Shown here piece after piece: positions 1 through 9,119 of a stretch of DNA of 64,000 nt. Source of the stretch: Aureimonas pseudogalii (GTDB lineage Bacteria > Pseudomonadota > Alphaproteobacteria > Rhizobiales > Rhizobiaceae); NCBI RefSeq assembly GCF_014196835.1, contig NZ_JACIEK010000001.1, positions 1,314,283-1,378,282 on the forward strand, in the 5' to 3' direction. Within the stretch, counting starts at the first letter, position 1. Every line of letters begins with the position of its first letter. The position numbers were made by a program, and so were the translations under genes. The notes beneath the pieces are model-generated. The model saw only the letters and a program-made list of their open reading frames with translations. It was not told the DNA's origin and searched no databases.

Positions 1-765
1 CAGCCGCTCGTTGACCTGATAGGGCAGGAACACGTTGTGCCCGCGCGCCTGGTCCTCGCGGCCCATGGAGACCCAGGTGTCGGTCACCACGCAGTCGGCC
101 CCCTCCACCGCCTCGCGCGCGTCGCGCGTCAGCGTGAGCTTCGTGCCTTCGCGCCTCGCCCGCTCGACGAAGCGCGGGTCGGGCTCGGAGCCCTCGGGCG
201 TGGCGACGCGTAGCGCGAAGTCGAAGCGCCCGGCCGCCTCGATCAGCGAGTTCAGCACGTTGTTGCCGTCGCCCGTCCAGGCGAAGGTCCGGCCCTTCAC
301 CGGGCCGCGATGCTCCTCGAAGGTGAGGATGTCGGCCATGATCTGGCACGGATGGGTGTCGTCGGTCAGCGCGTTGATCACCGGCACGGTGGCGCTCTCG
401 GCCATTTCCAGGAGGCGCGAATGCTCGGTGGTGCGGATCATGATCGCGTCGACGTAGCGCGAGAGGACGCGCGCCGTGTCGGCGATCGTCTCGGCGCGGC
501 CGAGCTGCATCTCGGAGCCGGAGAGAAACAGCGTCTCGCCGCCGAGCTGGCGCATCGCCACGTCGAAGGAGACGCGGGTTCGCGTCGAGGGCTTCTCGAA
601 GATCATCGCGAGCACCCGGCCTTCGAGCGGCCGCGGGCCAGTGCGCCCCTGCGCCTTGCGCCGACCGGCGTCGGCGAGGATCGCCCGCAGGTCCGCGGTC
701 GGAAGATCGGCGAGGTCGAGGAAGTGTCTGACGCCGGGCACGGCCATCCGCTCCAGCGCGCTCAT
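1..765 (-). CDS. argF: Ornithine carbamoyltransferase, C-terminus cut by window edge
   Basis: Transfers the carbamoyl group of carbamoyl phosphate to ornithine to give citrulline in arginine synthesis, in the cytoplasm. Translating the minus strand from the ATG at 765 gives 255 codons with no stop before the window edge, so roughly the last 50 residues are missing. The carbamoyl-phosphate signature STRTR lies at residues 60-64, HPCQ at 138-141, and a late SMG loop follows TDTWV near the cut end. The ATG overlaps the argD stop as ATGA, so the two genes are probably translationally coupled. The anabolic enzyme is favoured over a catabolic paralogue because argD is its partner. Confidence 0.95.
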   Translation of the reverse strand, partial: MSALERMAVPGVRHFLDLADLPTADLRAILADAGRRKAQGRTGPRPLEGRVLAMIFEKPSTRTRVSFDVAMRQLGGETLFLSGSEMQLGRAETIADTARVLSRYVDAIMIRTTEHSRLLEMAESATVPVINALTDDTHPCQIMADILTFEEHRGPVKGRTFAWTGDGNNVLNSLIEAAGRFDFALRVATPEGSEPDPRFVERARREGTKLTLTRDAREAVEGADCVVTDTWVSMGREDQARGHNVFLPYQVNERL

Positions 766-1982
766 GCCGCGGCGCCTTCGGCAGCGCCTTCGGCGGGGCG
801 GCCCGACAGTTCGGCCGCGGCCGCCTCGATGCGGCGCATCGCCTCGCGCACCTCCTCCGGCGTCACGTTCAACGGCGGCAGGAAGCGGATGACGTTGTCG
901 CCGGCGGGCGCCGCCAGCATCTCGTGGCCGCGCAGCGCCTCGATGAAGGCGCCGTTCGGCACGCGCGGCTTGATGCCGATGAGCAGCCCCTCGCCGCGCA
1001 CCGCCTCGATCATCTCGGGATAGCGGTCGGCGAGCGAGGCGAGACTCTGCTTGAAAAGCAGCGCCGTGCGCCGCACCTCGGCGAGGAACCCCTCGCCCAG
1101 CACCACGTCGAGCACGGCATTGCCGACCGCCATGGCCAGCGGGTTGCCGCCGAACGTGGTGCCGTGGGTGCCCGGCGTCATGCCCTTGGCGGCCTCCGCG
1201 GTGGCGAGGCACACGCCCATCGGGAAGCCGCCGCCGATGCCCTTGGCCGACGCGAGGATGTCGGGCTCGGCGCCGGAATGCTCGTAGGCGAAGAAGGTGC
1301 CGGTGCGCCCGATGCCGGTCTGCACCTCATCGTAGATGAGGAGGATACCCTTCTCGTCGCAGAGATCGCGCAGGCCCTTGAGGCAGACCTCCGGCACGGC
1401 GCGGATGCCGCCTTCGCCCTGGATCGGCTCGACGAGGATCGCGGCGGTCTCGTCGGTCACGGCGGCGGCGAGCGCCTCGTGGTCGCCGAAGGCCACCTGG
1501 TCGAAGCCCTCGACCTTCGGGCCGAAGCCCTCGAGATACTTCTTCTGGCCGCCGGCGGCGATGGTGGCGAGCGTGCGACCATGGAAGGCGCCCTCGAAGG
1601 TGAGGATGCGATAACGCTCGGGCTGGCCGTTCACGTAGTGGTAGCGCCGCGCCGTCTTGATGGCGCATTCCAGCGCCTCGGCGCCCGAATTGGTGAAGAA
1701 GGCCTTGTCGGCGAAGCTCGCCTCGGTCAGCCGCTCGGCCAACCGCTCCTGCCCGGGAATCTCGAAGAGGTTCGAGACGTGCCAGAGCTTGGAGGCCTGC
1801 GCCGTGATCGCCGCCACGAGATGGGGATGGGCATGGCCGAGCGAGTTCACCGCGATGCCGCCGGTGAAGTCGAGGAAGCGCCGTCCGTCGGACGTGTGCA
1901 GCCAGACGCCCTCGCCTCGCTCCACACGGATCTGCGCACGCGCGAAGGTCGCGAAGAGCGGATTGTCGTCGTGTGGGAGCAT
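762..1982 (-). CDS. argD: Acetylornithine aminotransferase
   Basis: PLP enzyme of arginine synthesis that makes N-acetylornithine from the semialdehyde and glutamate; many homologues also act on succinyl-diaminopimelate. The 406-residue product has the class III aminotransferase layout: TNSGAEA near residue 97, the PLP-binding Asp218 in YDEVQTG, and the Schiff-base Lys247 in SAKGIGGG. I chose the ATG at 1982 ([10 protein letters not shown]); the frame is open 13 codons further upstream, but family members begin near this methionine. The stop overlaps the argF start by four bases, giving an argD-argF operon. Confidence 0.93.
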   Translation of the reverse strand: MLPHDDNPLFATFARAQIRVERGEGVWLHTSDGRRFLDFTGGIAVNSLGHAHPHLVAAITAQASKLWHVSNLFEIPGQERLAERLTEASFADKAFFTNSGAEALECAIKTARRYHYVNGQPERYRILTFEGAFHGRTLATIAAGGQKKYLEGFGPKVEGFDQVAFGDHEALAAAVTDETAAILVEPIQGEGGIRAVPEVCLKGLRDLCDEKGILLIYDEVQTGIGRTGTFFAYEHSGAEPDILASAKGIGGGFPMGVCLATAEAAKGMTPGTHGTTFGGNPLAMAVGNAVLDVVLGEGFLAEVRRTALLFKQSLASLADRYPEMIEAVRGEGLLIGIKPRVPNGAFIEALRGHEMLAAPAGDNVIRFLPPLNVTPEEVREAMRRIEAAAAELSGRPAEGAAEGAAA

Positions 1983-2231
1983 GGGAAACACTTCTGGCTG
2001 ACGGGAAGACGGTGACGTCACCTTGGCTGGAAACGGCGGGTGGGGGCTGGAAACGGCGGGACGAGGAGCAGGAACCGGCGGAGGTTGCGAAGGACGGCGG
2101 CGGGCATCGGGCCTGCGGCGTCGGCGCGCCCGGATCGTGACGCCGCCAGACGGGGCAAGGCCACCGGGCGAGGCCGCGGGACGGGATCCGCAGGCGGTGC
2201 CTATACCATGGGGCCCTGCCTGAATGTCAAT

Positions 2232-2540
2232 GAATCCGGGCCTCGCAAAGGCAGGAACGGCGAGAAAATCGACGGGGACCGGCCAGTAGGCGGGCTAGCG
2301 GAGCGGCGGCCTTCGCCCCGCAAGGAAGCACGGCGCGGGCCGGACAAGCTGTTGATAAGGGAAAAATCGATTCGCGCAACACTGTGCGACTCTTGCCACA
2401 GAGTCCAGCCATGCGGTAACTTTCTTCCAAACACCAGATCTCGTGCGCCCGGGTCTCGCGAAACCACAGATGTTGTGGTTCGCTTTGAATAAGCCCTTGG
2501 CTTCCATCACCGCCGCACCGGATCCCAAGAACGAGGAGTC
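2232..2540. promoter_or_regulatory. Upstream region of gcrA with five GANTC sites
   Basis: The 2022-2545 gap between divergent argD and gcrA holds no convincing gene. It carries five GANTC motifs, at 2232-2236, 2369-2373, 2388-2392, 2401-2405 and 2536-2540, three of them within 40 bp. GANTC is the CcrM methylation site through which GcrA acts in Alphaproteobacteria. The sites are seen directly; a role in gcrA or argD expression is inferred. Confidence 0.45.
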
Positions 2541-2545
2541 AGTTC

Positions 2546-3169
2546 ATGAGCTGGACCGACGAACGGATCGACCTCCTGAAGCGCCTATGGGGCGAGGGGC
2601 AGAGCGCCAGCCAGATCGCCGGGCAACTCGGCGGCGTCACCCGCAACGCCGTCATCGGCAAGGTTCATCGCCTGAAGCTGGACAGCCGGCTCAAGTCGGC
2701 GACGGCGGCCGAGATGCCGGTTCTGGTGGCCGTTCCCAAGCCCTCGCGCCCCGTGCTCGTGGAAAGCGTTCCCGTGCCCGCCCCCGAGATCGTCGCGGCC
2801 CCGCGCATCCTCACCCCCGTGCAGGCGACCCCGATGCAGGCCACACCCGTGCCGGCCACCACCGCGCCGTCGCGGCCCACGCTCCATGCGGTGATGGGCG
2901 CCAACGCGCTGAAGATCGAGCCGGAGGAGGACGTTCTCGGCGAGGTCGAAACGATTGCCGAGCCGCGCCCGAGCGGCGAGGTCGTGCCGATCTCGCGCAA
3001 CCTGACGCTCGTGCAGCTCTCCGAGCGCACCTGCAAATGGCCGCTCGGCGACCCGCTCTCGGCCGAGTTCCGCTTCTGCGGCAACCACTCGCACGACGCC
3101 TCGCCCTATTGCCAGTATCACGCGCGCATCGCCTTCCAGCCGGTGTCGGAGCGCCGCCGAGCGCGCTAG
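2546..3169 (+). CDS. gcrA: GcrA cell cycle regulator
   Basis: Sigma70-associated transcription regulator that reads CcrM methylation at GANTC sites and controls division and cell-cycle genes. The 207-residue protein has the diagnostic N-terminus MSWTDERIDLLKRLW followed by a helix-turn-helix (SASQIAGQLGGVTRNAVIGK), then a Pro/Ala/Val-rich linker at about 60-140. A C-terminal Cys/His segment (CKWPLGDP, FCGNHS, YCQYH) is typical of the family. The ATG is preceded by GAGGAG at suitable spacing. A strong terminator follows at 3199, so the gene is probably monocistronic. Confidence 0.96.
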   Translation: MSWTDERIDLLKRLWGEGQSASQIAGQLGGVTRNAVIGKVHRLKLDSRLKSATAAEMPVLVAVPKPSRPVLVESVPVPAPEIVAAPRILTPVQATPMQATPVPATTAPSRPTLHAVMGANALKIEPEEDVLGEVETIAEPRPSGEVVPISRNLTLVQLSERTCKWPLGDPLSAEFRFCGNHSHDASPYCQYHARIAFQPVSERRRAR

Positions 3170-3198
3170 GCGCCAGCCAAAACGGCGACATCGATCGA

Positions 3199-3221
3199 GG
3201 CCCCGGCGACGGGGCCTTTTT
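3199..3221 (+). terminator. Rho-independent terminator of gcrA
   Basis: A perfect 6-bp GGCCCC/GGGGCC stem with a six-base loop is followed by five T residues, about 30 bp after the gcrA stop. Confidence 0.85.
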
Positions 3222-3397
3222 CATGCGCGGAGCGTGAAAGACGCTGACGCCGCGCGGCGCGAGATCAAGGTTCTCGAAGCGATCCGGGGCGGCGCCGCAC
3301 CATCGATCCCGCGCATCGGCCGCCGTCCGGCCGATCGCTTTCGCCCCCGACGCTCGACGTCTGGTCTCCCGGCGCGGGATCGGCTATGAGGCGCGCC

Positions 3398-3661
3398 ATG
3401 AGCGACACACCCTTTCCCGACCGCCTGTCCATCGATCCCGACAGCCCCTTCTACGACGAGGCGCTGCTGTCGCGCGGCGTCGGCATCCGCTTCAAGGGAG
3501 CGGAGAAGACCAATGTCGAGGAATATTGTGTGAGCGAGGGCTGGATCCGCGTCGTGGCGGGCAATGCCAAGGATCGCCGCGGCAAGCCGCTGACGATCAA
3601 GCTGAAGGGGCCCGTGGAGCCCTACGCCAAGGACGAGCCGGAGACCCCGGCCGAAGGCTGA
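3398..3661 (+). CDS. DUF3297 family protein
   Basis: Small 87-residue protein of unknown function, conserved in Proteobacteria. The characteristic pieces are the N-terminal PDRLSIDPDSPFYDE and the central GVGIRFKG and GWIRVVAGNAKDR. No signal peptide or membrane segment is visible, so it should be cytoplasmic. The ATG at 3398 is preferred over an in-frame one at 3386 because MSDTPFPDRLS matches the usual family start. It stands alone, convergent with phoB. Confidence 0.85.
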   Translation: MSDTPFPDRLSIDPDSPFYDEALLSRGVGIRFKGAEKTNVEEYCVSEGWIRVVAGNAKDRRGKPLTIKLKGPVEPYAKDEPETPAEG

Positions 3662-3738
3662 GCGGACCCCTACCGGGTCGGCGGGACGCCCGTCCCGGCC
3701 GCCCCCGAAGCCCTGCCCTGACTTGCCCTGCCCGATCA

Positions 3739-3754
3739 CCCGCCCTGCGGCGGG
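3739..3754. terminator. Weak hairpin between convergent DUF3297 and phoB
   Basis: A 6-bp CCCGCC/GGCGGG stem with a CTGC loop lies between two convergent stop codons. It lacks a T-run on either strand, so termination is only a possibility. Confidence 0.35.
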
Positions 3755-3774
3755 CTTGCCACCGAGACCAGCAG

Positions 3775-4509
3775 TCAGACCGTCTCTGAGCGGCTCGCCA
3801 CCGAGCGCGCCGTGCCCGCGGTGAAGGTCTCGTCGAGCGCGTAGCCCGCGCCGCGCACGGTGCGGATGGGATCGCGCTGGCGGCCGCGGTTGATCGCCTT
3901 GCGCAGGCGCCCGACATGAACGTCCACCGTGCGCTCGTCGACATAGATGTCGCGACCCCAGACGCCGTCGAGCAGCTGCTCACGCGAAAAGACGCGGCCG
4001 GGCGACTGCAGGAAGAACTCCAGCAGCTTGAACTCGGTGGGTCCGAGCTTCACCTCGCGCCCCGAGCGGCGCACCCGGTGGGTCTCGCGGTCGAGATCGA
4101 TGTCGCCGGCCGAGAGCTGCGAGGAGATGCGCTCGGGCTTCACCCGGCGCAGCATGGCGCGCACCCGCGCCATCAGCTCGGGCGTCGAGAAGGGCTTCAC
4201 CACGTAGTCGTCGGCCCCGACCGAGAGCCCGCGCACCCGCTCGCTCTCCTCGCCGCGCGCCGTCAGCATGATGATCGGCAGGCGCTCGGTCTCGGGCCGC
4301 GTGCGCAGGCGCCGGCAGAGCTCGACGCCCGAGAGGCCCGGCAGCATCCAATCGAGGATGAGAAGGTCGGGCACGACCTCCTTCAGCCGGAGATCGGCCT
4401 CGTCGCCGCGCATGATCGTGTCGACGGTGTAGCCTTCCGACTCCAGATTGTAGCGCAGGAGGACGCCGAGCGCCTCCTCGTCTTCCACCACGGCGATGCG
4501 CGCGTTCAT
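3775..4509 (-). CDS. phoB: Phosphate regulon response regulator PhoB
   Basis: OmpR/PhoB-class activator that binds Pho boxes when phosphate is scarce. The 244-residue product has a receiver domain (IAVVEDEE at the N-terminus, phospho-acceptor Asp53 in LILDWMLPG, Lys in DDYVVKPF) and a C-terminal winged helix (VDVHVGRLRKAIN, IRTVRGAGYAL). The ATG at 4509 fits PhoB orthologues; a GTG at 4518 overlapping the phoU stop is possible. It is the last gene of the phosphate cluster, directly after phoU. Confidence 0.94.
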   Translation of the reverse strand: MNARIAVVEDEEALGVLLRYNLESEGYTVDTIMRGDEADLRLKEVVPDLLILDWMLPGLSGVELCRRLRTRPETERLPIIMLTARGEESERVRGLSVGADDYVVKPFSTPELMARVRAMLRRVKPERISSQLSAGDIDLDRETHRVRRSGREVKLGPTEFKLLEFFLQSPGRVFSREQLLDGVWGRDIYVDERTVDVHVGRLRKAINRGRQRDPIRTVRGAGYALDETFTAGTARSVASRSETV

Positions 4510-4514
4510 GGGCG

Positions 4515-5258
4515 TCACGCGGCGCCGTCGCCGGAGGCCGGCGTGAGCAGGCGCTCGGGCGTCGTCATCGAGGGCGTGGAATCCCCCTTCGGCCGGTCGG
4601 TCTCGATCTGCCGCCCCGTCTTGATGTAGTAGATGGTCTCGGCGATGTTGGTGGCGTGGTCGCCGATGCGCTCGATGTTCTTGGCCGAAAACAGGAGATG
4701 CGTGCAGGCGGTGATGTTGCGCGGATCCTCCATCATGTAGGTCAAGAGCTCGCGGAAGAGCGAGGTGTACATCGCGTCGATCTCGGCGTCGTTGGTGCGG
4801 ATCTCCTCGGCCCGCACGTGATCGCGCGTCGCATAGGCGTCGAGCACGTCCTTGAGCTGCGACAGCGCCAGCTCCGACATATGCTCGATGCCGCGCACCA
4901 GCTGGATCGGCTGCACGTGGTCGTGCGTCGCGATCACCCGCTTGGCGATGTTCTTGCCGAGATCGCCGATGCGCTCGAGATCGCTGGAGATGCGGATCGC
5001 GCCGACGATCTCGCGCAGGTCCTGCGCCATCGGCTGGCGCTTGGCGATGGTCATGATGGCCCGCTCGTCGACCTCGCGCTGCGCGGCGTCGAGCAGCATG
5101 TCGTCGGCCACCACCGACTGCGCCAGACCCCAGTCGGAGCGGATGAGCGCGGCGACCGACTGCTCGACCATGCGCTCGGCCTGGCCGCCCATCTCGGAGA
5201 TGCGACGCAGGATGAATTTCAGTTCCTCGTCGTAGGACGAGACGATGTGCTGTTCCAT
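4515..5258 (-). CDS. phoU: Phosphate signalling accessory protein PhoU
   Basis: Peripheral protein linking Pst transporter activity to PhoR and restraining Pho signalling and uptake. The 247-residue product has two PhoU helical-bundle repeats, with metal-binding motifs of the E-x-x-x-D type around RISSDLERIGDLGKNIA and SAKNIERIGDHATNIAE. GAGGA sits just before the ATG. The gene follows pstB after a 96-bp gap with a strong hairpin and ends just before phoB. Confidence 0.95.
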   Translation of the reverse strand: MEQHIVSSYDEELKFILRRISEMGGQAERMVEQSVAALIRSDWGLAQSVVADDMLLDAAQREVDERAIMTIAKRQPMAQDLREIVGAIRISSDLERIGDLGKNIAKRVIATHDHVQPIQLVRGIEHMSELALSQLKDVLDAYATRDHVRAEEIRTNDAEIDAMYTSLFRELLTYMMEDPRNITACTHLLFSAKNIERIGDHATNIAETIYYIKTGRQIETDRPKGDSTPSMTTPERLLTPASGDGAA

Positions 5259-5329
5259 GGGTCCTCGAGCTCCGTCTTCCGGTCCTGGCCGCGCCCTGGC
5301 GCGGAACGCGCGGGCGGCGGGGCGGGGTT

Positions 5330-5351
5330 GGCGGCGGCGCCGGCCGCCGCC
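5330..5351 (-). other. Intercistronic hairpin between pstB and phoU
   Basis: A perfect 8-bp GGCGGCGG/CCGCCGCC stem with a six-base loop lies immediately after the pstB stop, without a U-run. It more likely protects the upstream message or damps read-through than ends transcription fully. Confidence 0.5.
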
Positions 5352-5354
5352 CGA

Positions 5355-6167
5355 TCAGCCGAAGCGGCCGGTGATGTAGTCCTGGGTGCGCTTGTCGTCG
5401 GGGTTCTGGAACATCTTCTCGGTCGCCCCGACCTCCACGATCTTGCCGAGATGGAACATGGCGGTGCGCTGCGAGACGCGCGCGGCCTGCTGCATCGAGT
5501 GGGTGACGATGACGATCGTGTAGTTCTGCTTCAGCTCGTCGATCAGCTCCTCGACGGTCGCCGTGGCGATCGGGTCGAGCGCCGAGCAGGGCTCGTCCAT
5601 GAGGATGACCTCGGGCGAGACGGCGATGGCCCGCGCGATGCAGAGGCGCTGCTGCTGGCCGCCCGAAAGCCCGGTGCCGGGCTCGTCGAGCCGGTCCTTG
5701 ACCTCCTCGAAGAGGCCGGCGCGGCGCAGGCTGGAGACCACGATTTCCTCGAGATCGGCCTTGGAGCGCGCCAGCCCGTGGATCTTGGGACCGTAGGAGA
5801 CGTTCTCGAAGATCGATTTCGGAAACGGGTTCGGCTTCTGGAACACCATGCCGACGCGCGCCCGCAGCTCCACCACGTCGATCGAGCGGTCATAGATGTC
5901 CTCGCCGTCGAGCGTGATCTTGCCGGCGACGCGGGCGCCCTCCACCGTGTCGTTCATCCGGTTGAGCGTGCGCAGGAAGGTGGACTTGCCGCAGCCCGAC
6001 GGCCCGATCAGCGCGGTGACCTGACGCTCGTAGACGTCGAGATCGACCTCGAAGAGCGCCTGCTTGGCGCCGTAGAAGACGGCGACCTTCTCGCCGCGCA
6101 TCTTGGACACGGGGGCGACGACGGCGGTGGTGTGATGAGCGGCGTTCAAGGAGAAGTTTTCCATCAT
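5355..6167 (-). CDS. pstB: Phosphate ABC transporter ATPase PstB
   Basis: ATP-hydrolysing subunit of the high-affinity phosphate importer on the inner face of the membrane. The 270-residue protein shows Walker [10 protein letters not shown], the signature LSGGQQQRL, Walker [13 protein letters not shown] and the switch His in VTHSMQQA. The first of two tandem ATGs, at 6167, is favoured by an upstream GGAA. It follows pstA after 19 bp. PstB also takes part in phosphate signalling together with PhoU and PhoR. Confidence 0.96.
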   Translation of the reverse strand: MMENFSLNAAHHTTAVVAPVSKMRGEKVAVFYGAKQALFEVDLDVYERQVTALIGPSGCGKSTFLRTLNRMNDTVEGARVAGKITLDGEDIYDRSIDVVELRARVGMVFQKPNPFPKSIFENVSYGPKIHGLARSKADLEEIVVSSLRRAGLFEEVKDRLDEPGTGLSGGQQQRLCIARAIAVSPEVILMDEPCSALDPIATATVEELIDELKQNYTIVIVTHSMQQAARVSQRTAMFHLGKIVEVGATEKMFQNPDDKRTQDYITGRFG

Positions 6168-6186
6168 GAGGTTCCGGTCGCCTTTC

Positions 6187-7515
6187 CTACCAGCGTCGCT
6201 CGAAGCGGCGGCGGAGAATAATGGCCGTGATGTTCATCACGGCGAGGAAGAGAAGCAGCACGATGATCGCGCCGGACGTGCGCTCCACGAAGGCACGCTC
6301 GGCCTCGTTGGCCCACATGTAGATCTGCACGGGCAGAGCGGTCGAGGGGTCCATCGGCGTGGTCGGGTAGTTGGCGACGAAGGCGACCATGCCGATGAGG
6401 AGGAGCGGGGCGGTCTCGCCGAGAGCGTGGGCGAGGCCGATGATCGTGCCGGTGAGGATGCCGGGCATGGCGAGCGGCAGAACGTGCTGGAACACCATCT
6501 GCGTCTTGGAGGCGCCGAGCCCGAGCGCGGCGGCGCGGATCGAGGGCGGCACCGCCTTCAGCGCCGCGCGGGTGGCAATGATGATCGTCGGCAGCGTCAT
6601 CAGCGTCAGGACGAGGCCGCCGACGAGCGCCGCCGAGCGCGGCAACCCGAACCAGTTGATGAAGACCGCAAGGCCGAGCAGGCCGTAGACGATCGAGGGC
6701 ACCGCCGCGAGATTGTTGATGTTGACCTCGATGAGGTCGGTCAACCTGTTCTTCGGCGCGAACTCCTCGAGATAGATCGAGGCGGCGACGCCGATCGGCA
6801 GCGCCAGGGCGAGCACGATGCCCATCATGTAGAGCGATCCGATGGCGGCGACGCCGACGCCCGCCGTCTCCGCCCGGCTCGACGCGCCGAAGGTGAAGAG
6901 GCCGGTGTTGAAGCGCTGCTCCAGATCGCCGGACGCCTCGAGCTGGCGGATCCATTCGAGCTGGCGGTCCTTGATCGGGCGCCGGTCCTCGGGGATCGAC
7001 AGGTCGAACTGCCCCTTCACCGCACTGTCGACCGTGGAGTTGGCGTAGACCCAGACGTCCTGCGTCGTGCCGATCACCGACAGGTCGTCGAGGACGATCC
7101 CGGCGAGCTGGGTGCGCACCGACTGCGACACGAGCTCGCTCGCGAGCCGCACGTCGGCCCGGTTGGCGAGGTCGAGACCGAGCTTGGTGGCGATCGCGTC
7201 CTGCACGAGCTTGGGATAGTTGGCGATCCGCAGCACCGACGGATCCTTCGCCGCGACGCCCCGCGGGTCGATCACGCTCGGCGAGAAGGTCACGGGAACG
7301 CGGATCTGCGTCTGCCAGAAGGCGGTGTAGCCCTGACCGATCACCGTCCACAACAGCGCCACGAGGAACACGAGGCCGACGCCGATGGCGGCGAGCCCGT
7401 AGGCCTTGAAGCGACGCTCGGCGGCGTATCGGCGCTTGATGCCGATGTCGCGGCGGGGCGGGCGGGCGGCGGTGGGGATGGCCGGTGCCGCGCGGCCGAT
7501 GGTGGTGTCGCTCAT
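6187..7515 (-). CDS. pstA: Phosphate ABC transporter permease PstA, long alphaproteobacterial form
   Basis: Membrane subunit of the phosphate importer. The 442-residue protein is longer than the roughly 290 residues of the E. coli form. A cytoplasmic tail and one transmembrane helix (near 45-65) are followed by a large non-membrane segment to about 210 (DUF3333-like), and then the permease core with the coupling loop around [20 protein letters not shown]. The ATG overlaps the pstC stop as ATGA. The frame is open far upstream of this ATG only because the DNA is G+C-rich. Confidence 0.94.
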   Translation of the reverse strand: MSDTTIGRAAPAIPTAARPPRRDIGIKRRYAAERRFKAYGLAAIGVGLVFLVALLWTVIGQGYTAFWQTQIRVPVTFSPSVIDPRGVAAKDPSVLRIANYPKLVQDAIATKLGLDLANRADVRLASELVSQSVRTQLAGIVLDDLSVIGTTQDVWVYANSTVDSAVKGQFDLSIPEDRRPIKDRQLEWIRQLEASGDLEQRFNTGLFTFGASSRAETAGVGVAAIGSLYMMGIVLALALPIGVAASIYLEEFAPKNRLTDLIEVNINNLAAVPSIVYGLLGLAVFINWFGLPRSAALVGGLVLTLMTLPTIIIATRAALKAVPPSIRAAALGLGASKTQMVFQHVLPLAMPGILTGTIIGLAHALGETAPLLLIGMVAFVANYPTTPMDPSTALPVQIYMWANEAERAFVERTSGAIIVLLLFLAVMNITAIILRRRFERRW

Positions 7516-8999
7516 TCGTACTGTTCCCGGTACTTGCGGACGATGGTCAGGGCGATGATGTTGAGGATCAGCGTCAGCACGAAGAGCGTGATGCCCAGCG
7601 CGAAGGCGACGAGGGTCTGCGGCGAGTTGAACTCGAGATCGCCGGTCAGCTGGTTGACAATCTTCACCGTCACCGTCGTCATCGCCTCGAACGGATTGAC
7701 CGTGAGCCGCGCGGCGACGCCCGCCGCCAGCACCACGATCATCGTCTCGCCGATGGCGCGCGAGGCCGTCAGCAGCAGCGCCGAGACGATGCCCGGCAGG
7801 GCCGCGGGCAGCACCACGCGCTTCACCGTCTCGGAGCGCGTGGCGCCGAGGCCGAGCGAGCCGTCGCGCAAGGAGCGCGGCACCGCGGTGATGATGTCGT
7901 CGGAGAGCGAGGACACGAAGGGGATGAGCATGATGCCCATCACCAGGCCCGCGGTGAGGATCGACTGTGCCTGGATGAAGCTCGTGAAGTCGCCGGTAAG
8001 CAGGCGGTTGATGTCGGACGAGATGTCGCGCAGGAACGGCCCGACCGTGACGAGGGCGAAGAAGCCGTAGACGATCGTCGGAATGCCCGCGAGCACCTCG
8101 AGCAGGGGCTTCACCACCGAGCGCACCGCGCCGGAGGCGTATTCCGCCATGTAGATCGCGGCGAAGAGGCCGACGGGCACGGCGAAGAGCATGGCGACGG
8201 CGGCGATGTAGAGCGTGCCGGCGAGCAGCGGCACGAGGCCGAACTGGCCTTCCGCGCCGCCCGAGCCCGCCGCCGCGAAGCGGGGATCCCAGACCGTGCC
8301 GAAGAAGAAGCTCATCGGATCGATGCGCGAGAAGAAGTCGAGGCTCTCGGTCAGCATTGAGAGGATGATGCCGACGGTGGTGAGAATGGCGATCGAGGAG
8401 CAGATCACCAGGATCCCCTGCACCACGTATTCGACCTGGTTGCGGGCGCGAAGGCGCACGGCGATGCGACCGAGCGCGAAGACGACGCCCGCGATCGCCG
8501 CGGCGATCGCCACGGCGGCCGTCACGAGCCGCAGGGTGTCTTCCAGCCGGATCTTGGCGACCGCGGGCGCCACCATGCCGCTCTCGGTGGCGGTGGCGAT
8601 GGCGACGCCGCGCCGCTGCAGCAGGGGCGAGACCTCCTCGATCGGCTTGCCGTCGATCGCGGCGAGCTCGTCGGCGGGCAGCGCGCGAAGGCCGGACGAC
8701 AGGGCGTCGACGAGCTGCAGCGCGAGTTCGGGCGTCATGCCCTCGCGCACCAGGCCGTTGGAGGCGAGATCGGCATGCACCGAGCGCGACACCACGATGG
8801 GTGCCACCACGAGGCCGATCACGAGCAGCACCAGCGCCGGCACGGCCGAGAAGGAAAAGACGTAGGAGGCGTGATAGGTCGGCCGCGAATGCAGCTTCTG
8901 GCCGGGATCGGGCACCAGGGCCCGGCTCTTGCGATAGCCCAGAACGGCGCCGACGGCCCCGATGAGAGCGACGATCGCCATGATCGCGATGAATGACAC
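7512..8999 (-). CDS. pstC: Phosphate ABC transporter permease PstC, long form
   Basis: Second membrane subunit of the phosphate importer, pairing with PstA. The 495-residue product has an N-terminal helix pair (residues 1-20 and about 48-70), a soluble insert to about 160, and a permease core with a coupling loop in VPRSLRDGSLGLGATRSETV. The extension relative to enteric PstC is usual in Alphaproteobacteria. It ends in an ATGA overlap with pstA and lies 120 bp after pstS, with a strong hairpin between. Confidence 0.93.
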   Translation of the reverse strand: MSFIAIMAIVALIGAVGAVLGYRKSRALVPDPGQKLHSRPTYHASYVFSFSAVPALVLLVIGLVVAPIVVSRSVHADLASNGLVREGMTPELALQLVDALSSGLRALPADELAAIDGKPIEEVSPLLQRRGVAIATATESGMVAPAVAKIRLEDTLRLVTAAVAIAAAIAGVVFALGRIAVRLRARNQVEYVVQGILVICSSIAILTTVGIILSMLTESLDFFSRIDPMSFFFGTVWDPRFAAAGSGGAEGQFGLVPLLAGTLYIAAVAMLFAVPVGLFAAIYMAEYASGAVRSVVKPLLEVLAGIPTIVYGFFALVTVGPFLRDISSDINRLLTGDFTSFIQAQSILTAGLVMGIMLIPFVSSLSDDIITAVPRSLRDGSLGLGATRSETVKRVVLPAALPGIVSALLLTASRAIGETMIVVLAAGVAARLTVNPFEAMTTVTVKIVNQLTGDLEFNSPQTLVAFALGITLFVLTLILNIIALTIVRKYREQYE

Positions 9000-9036
9000 C
9001 GAAGAACCCCTGCCGCCCGGTTGATGAGGATCGAGA

Positions 9037-9063
9037 CCGGGGCGCTCGCGAGGAGCGCCCCGG
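9037..9063 (-). other. Intercistronic hairpin between pstS and pstC
   Basis: A perfect 11-bp stem starting CCGGGGCGCTC encloses a five-base GCGAG loop, with no U-run after it. Its position right after the abundant binding-protein gene fits the common arrangement in which a stem stabilises the first cistron and reduces expression of the permease genes. That role is inferred. Confidence 0.6.
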
Positions 9064-9119
9064 CCGAAGATGCAGGCGGACGGGACGACCGAGGCCGACC
9101 CCGCCTACCCGAGCGGAAA

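Noticed and set aside
4656-6221. Plus-strand 521-codon frame opposite phoU and pstB
   Set aside because: It is antisense to two unambiguous genes and has a shadow-type composition rich in Arg, Asp and His.
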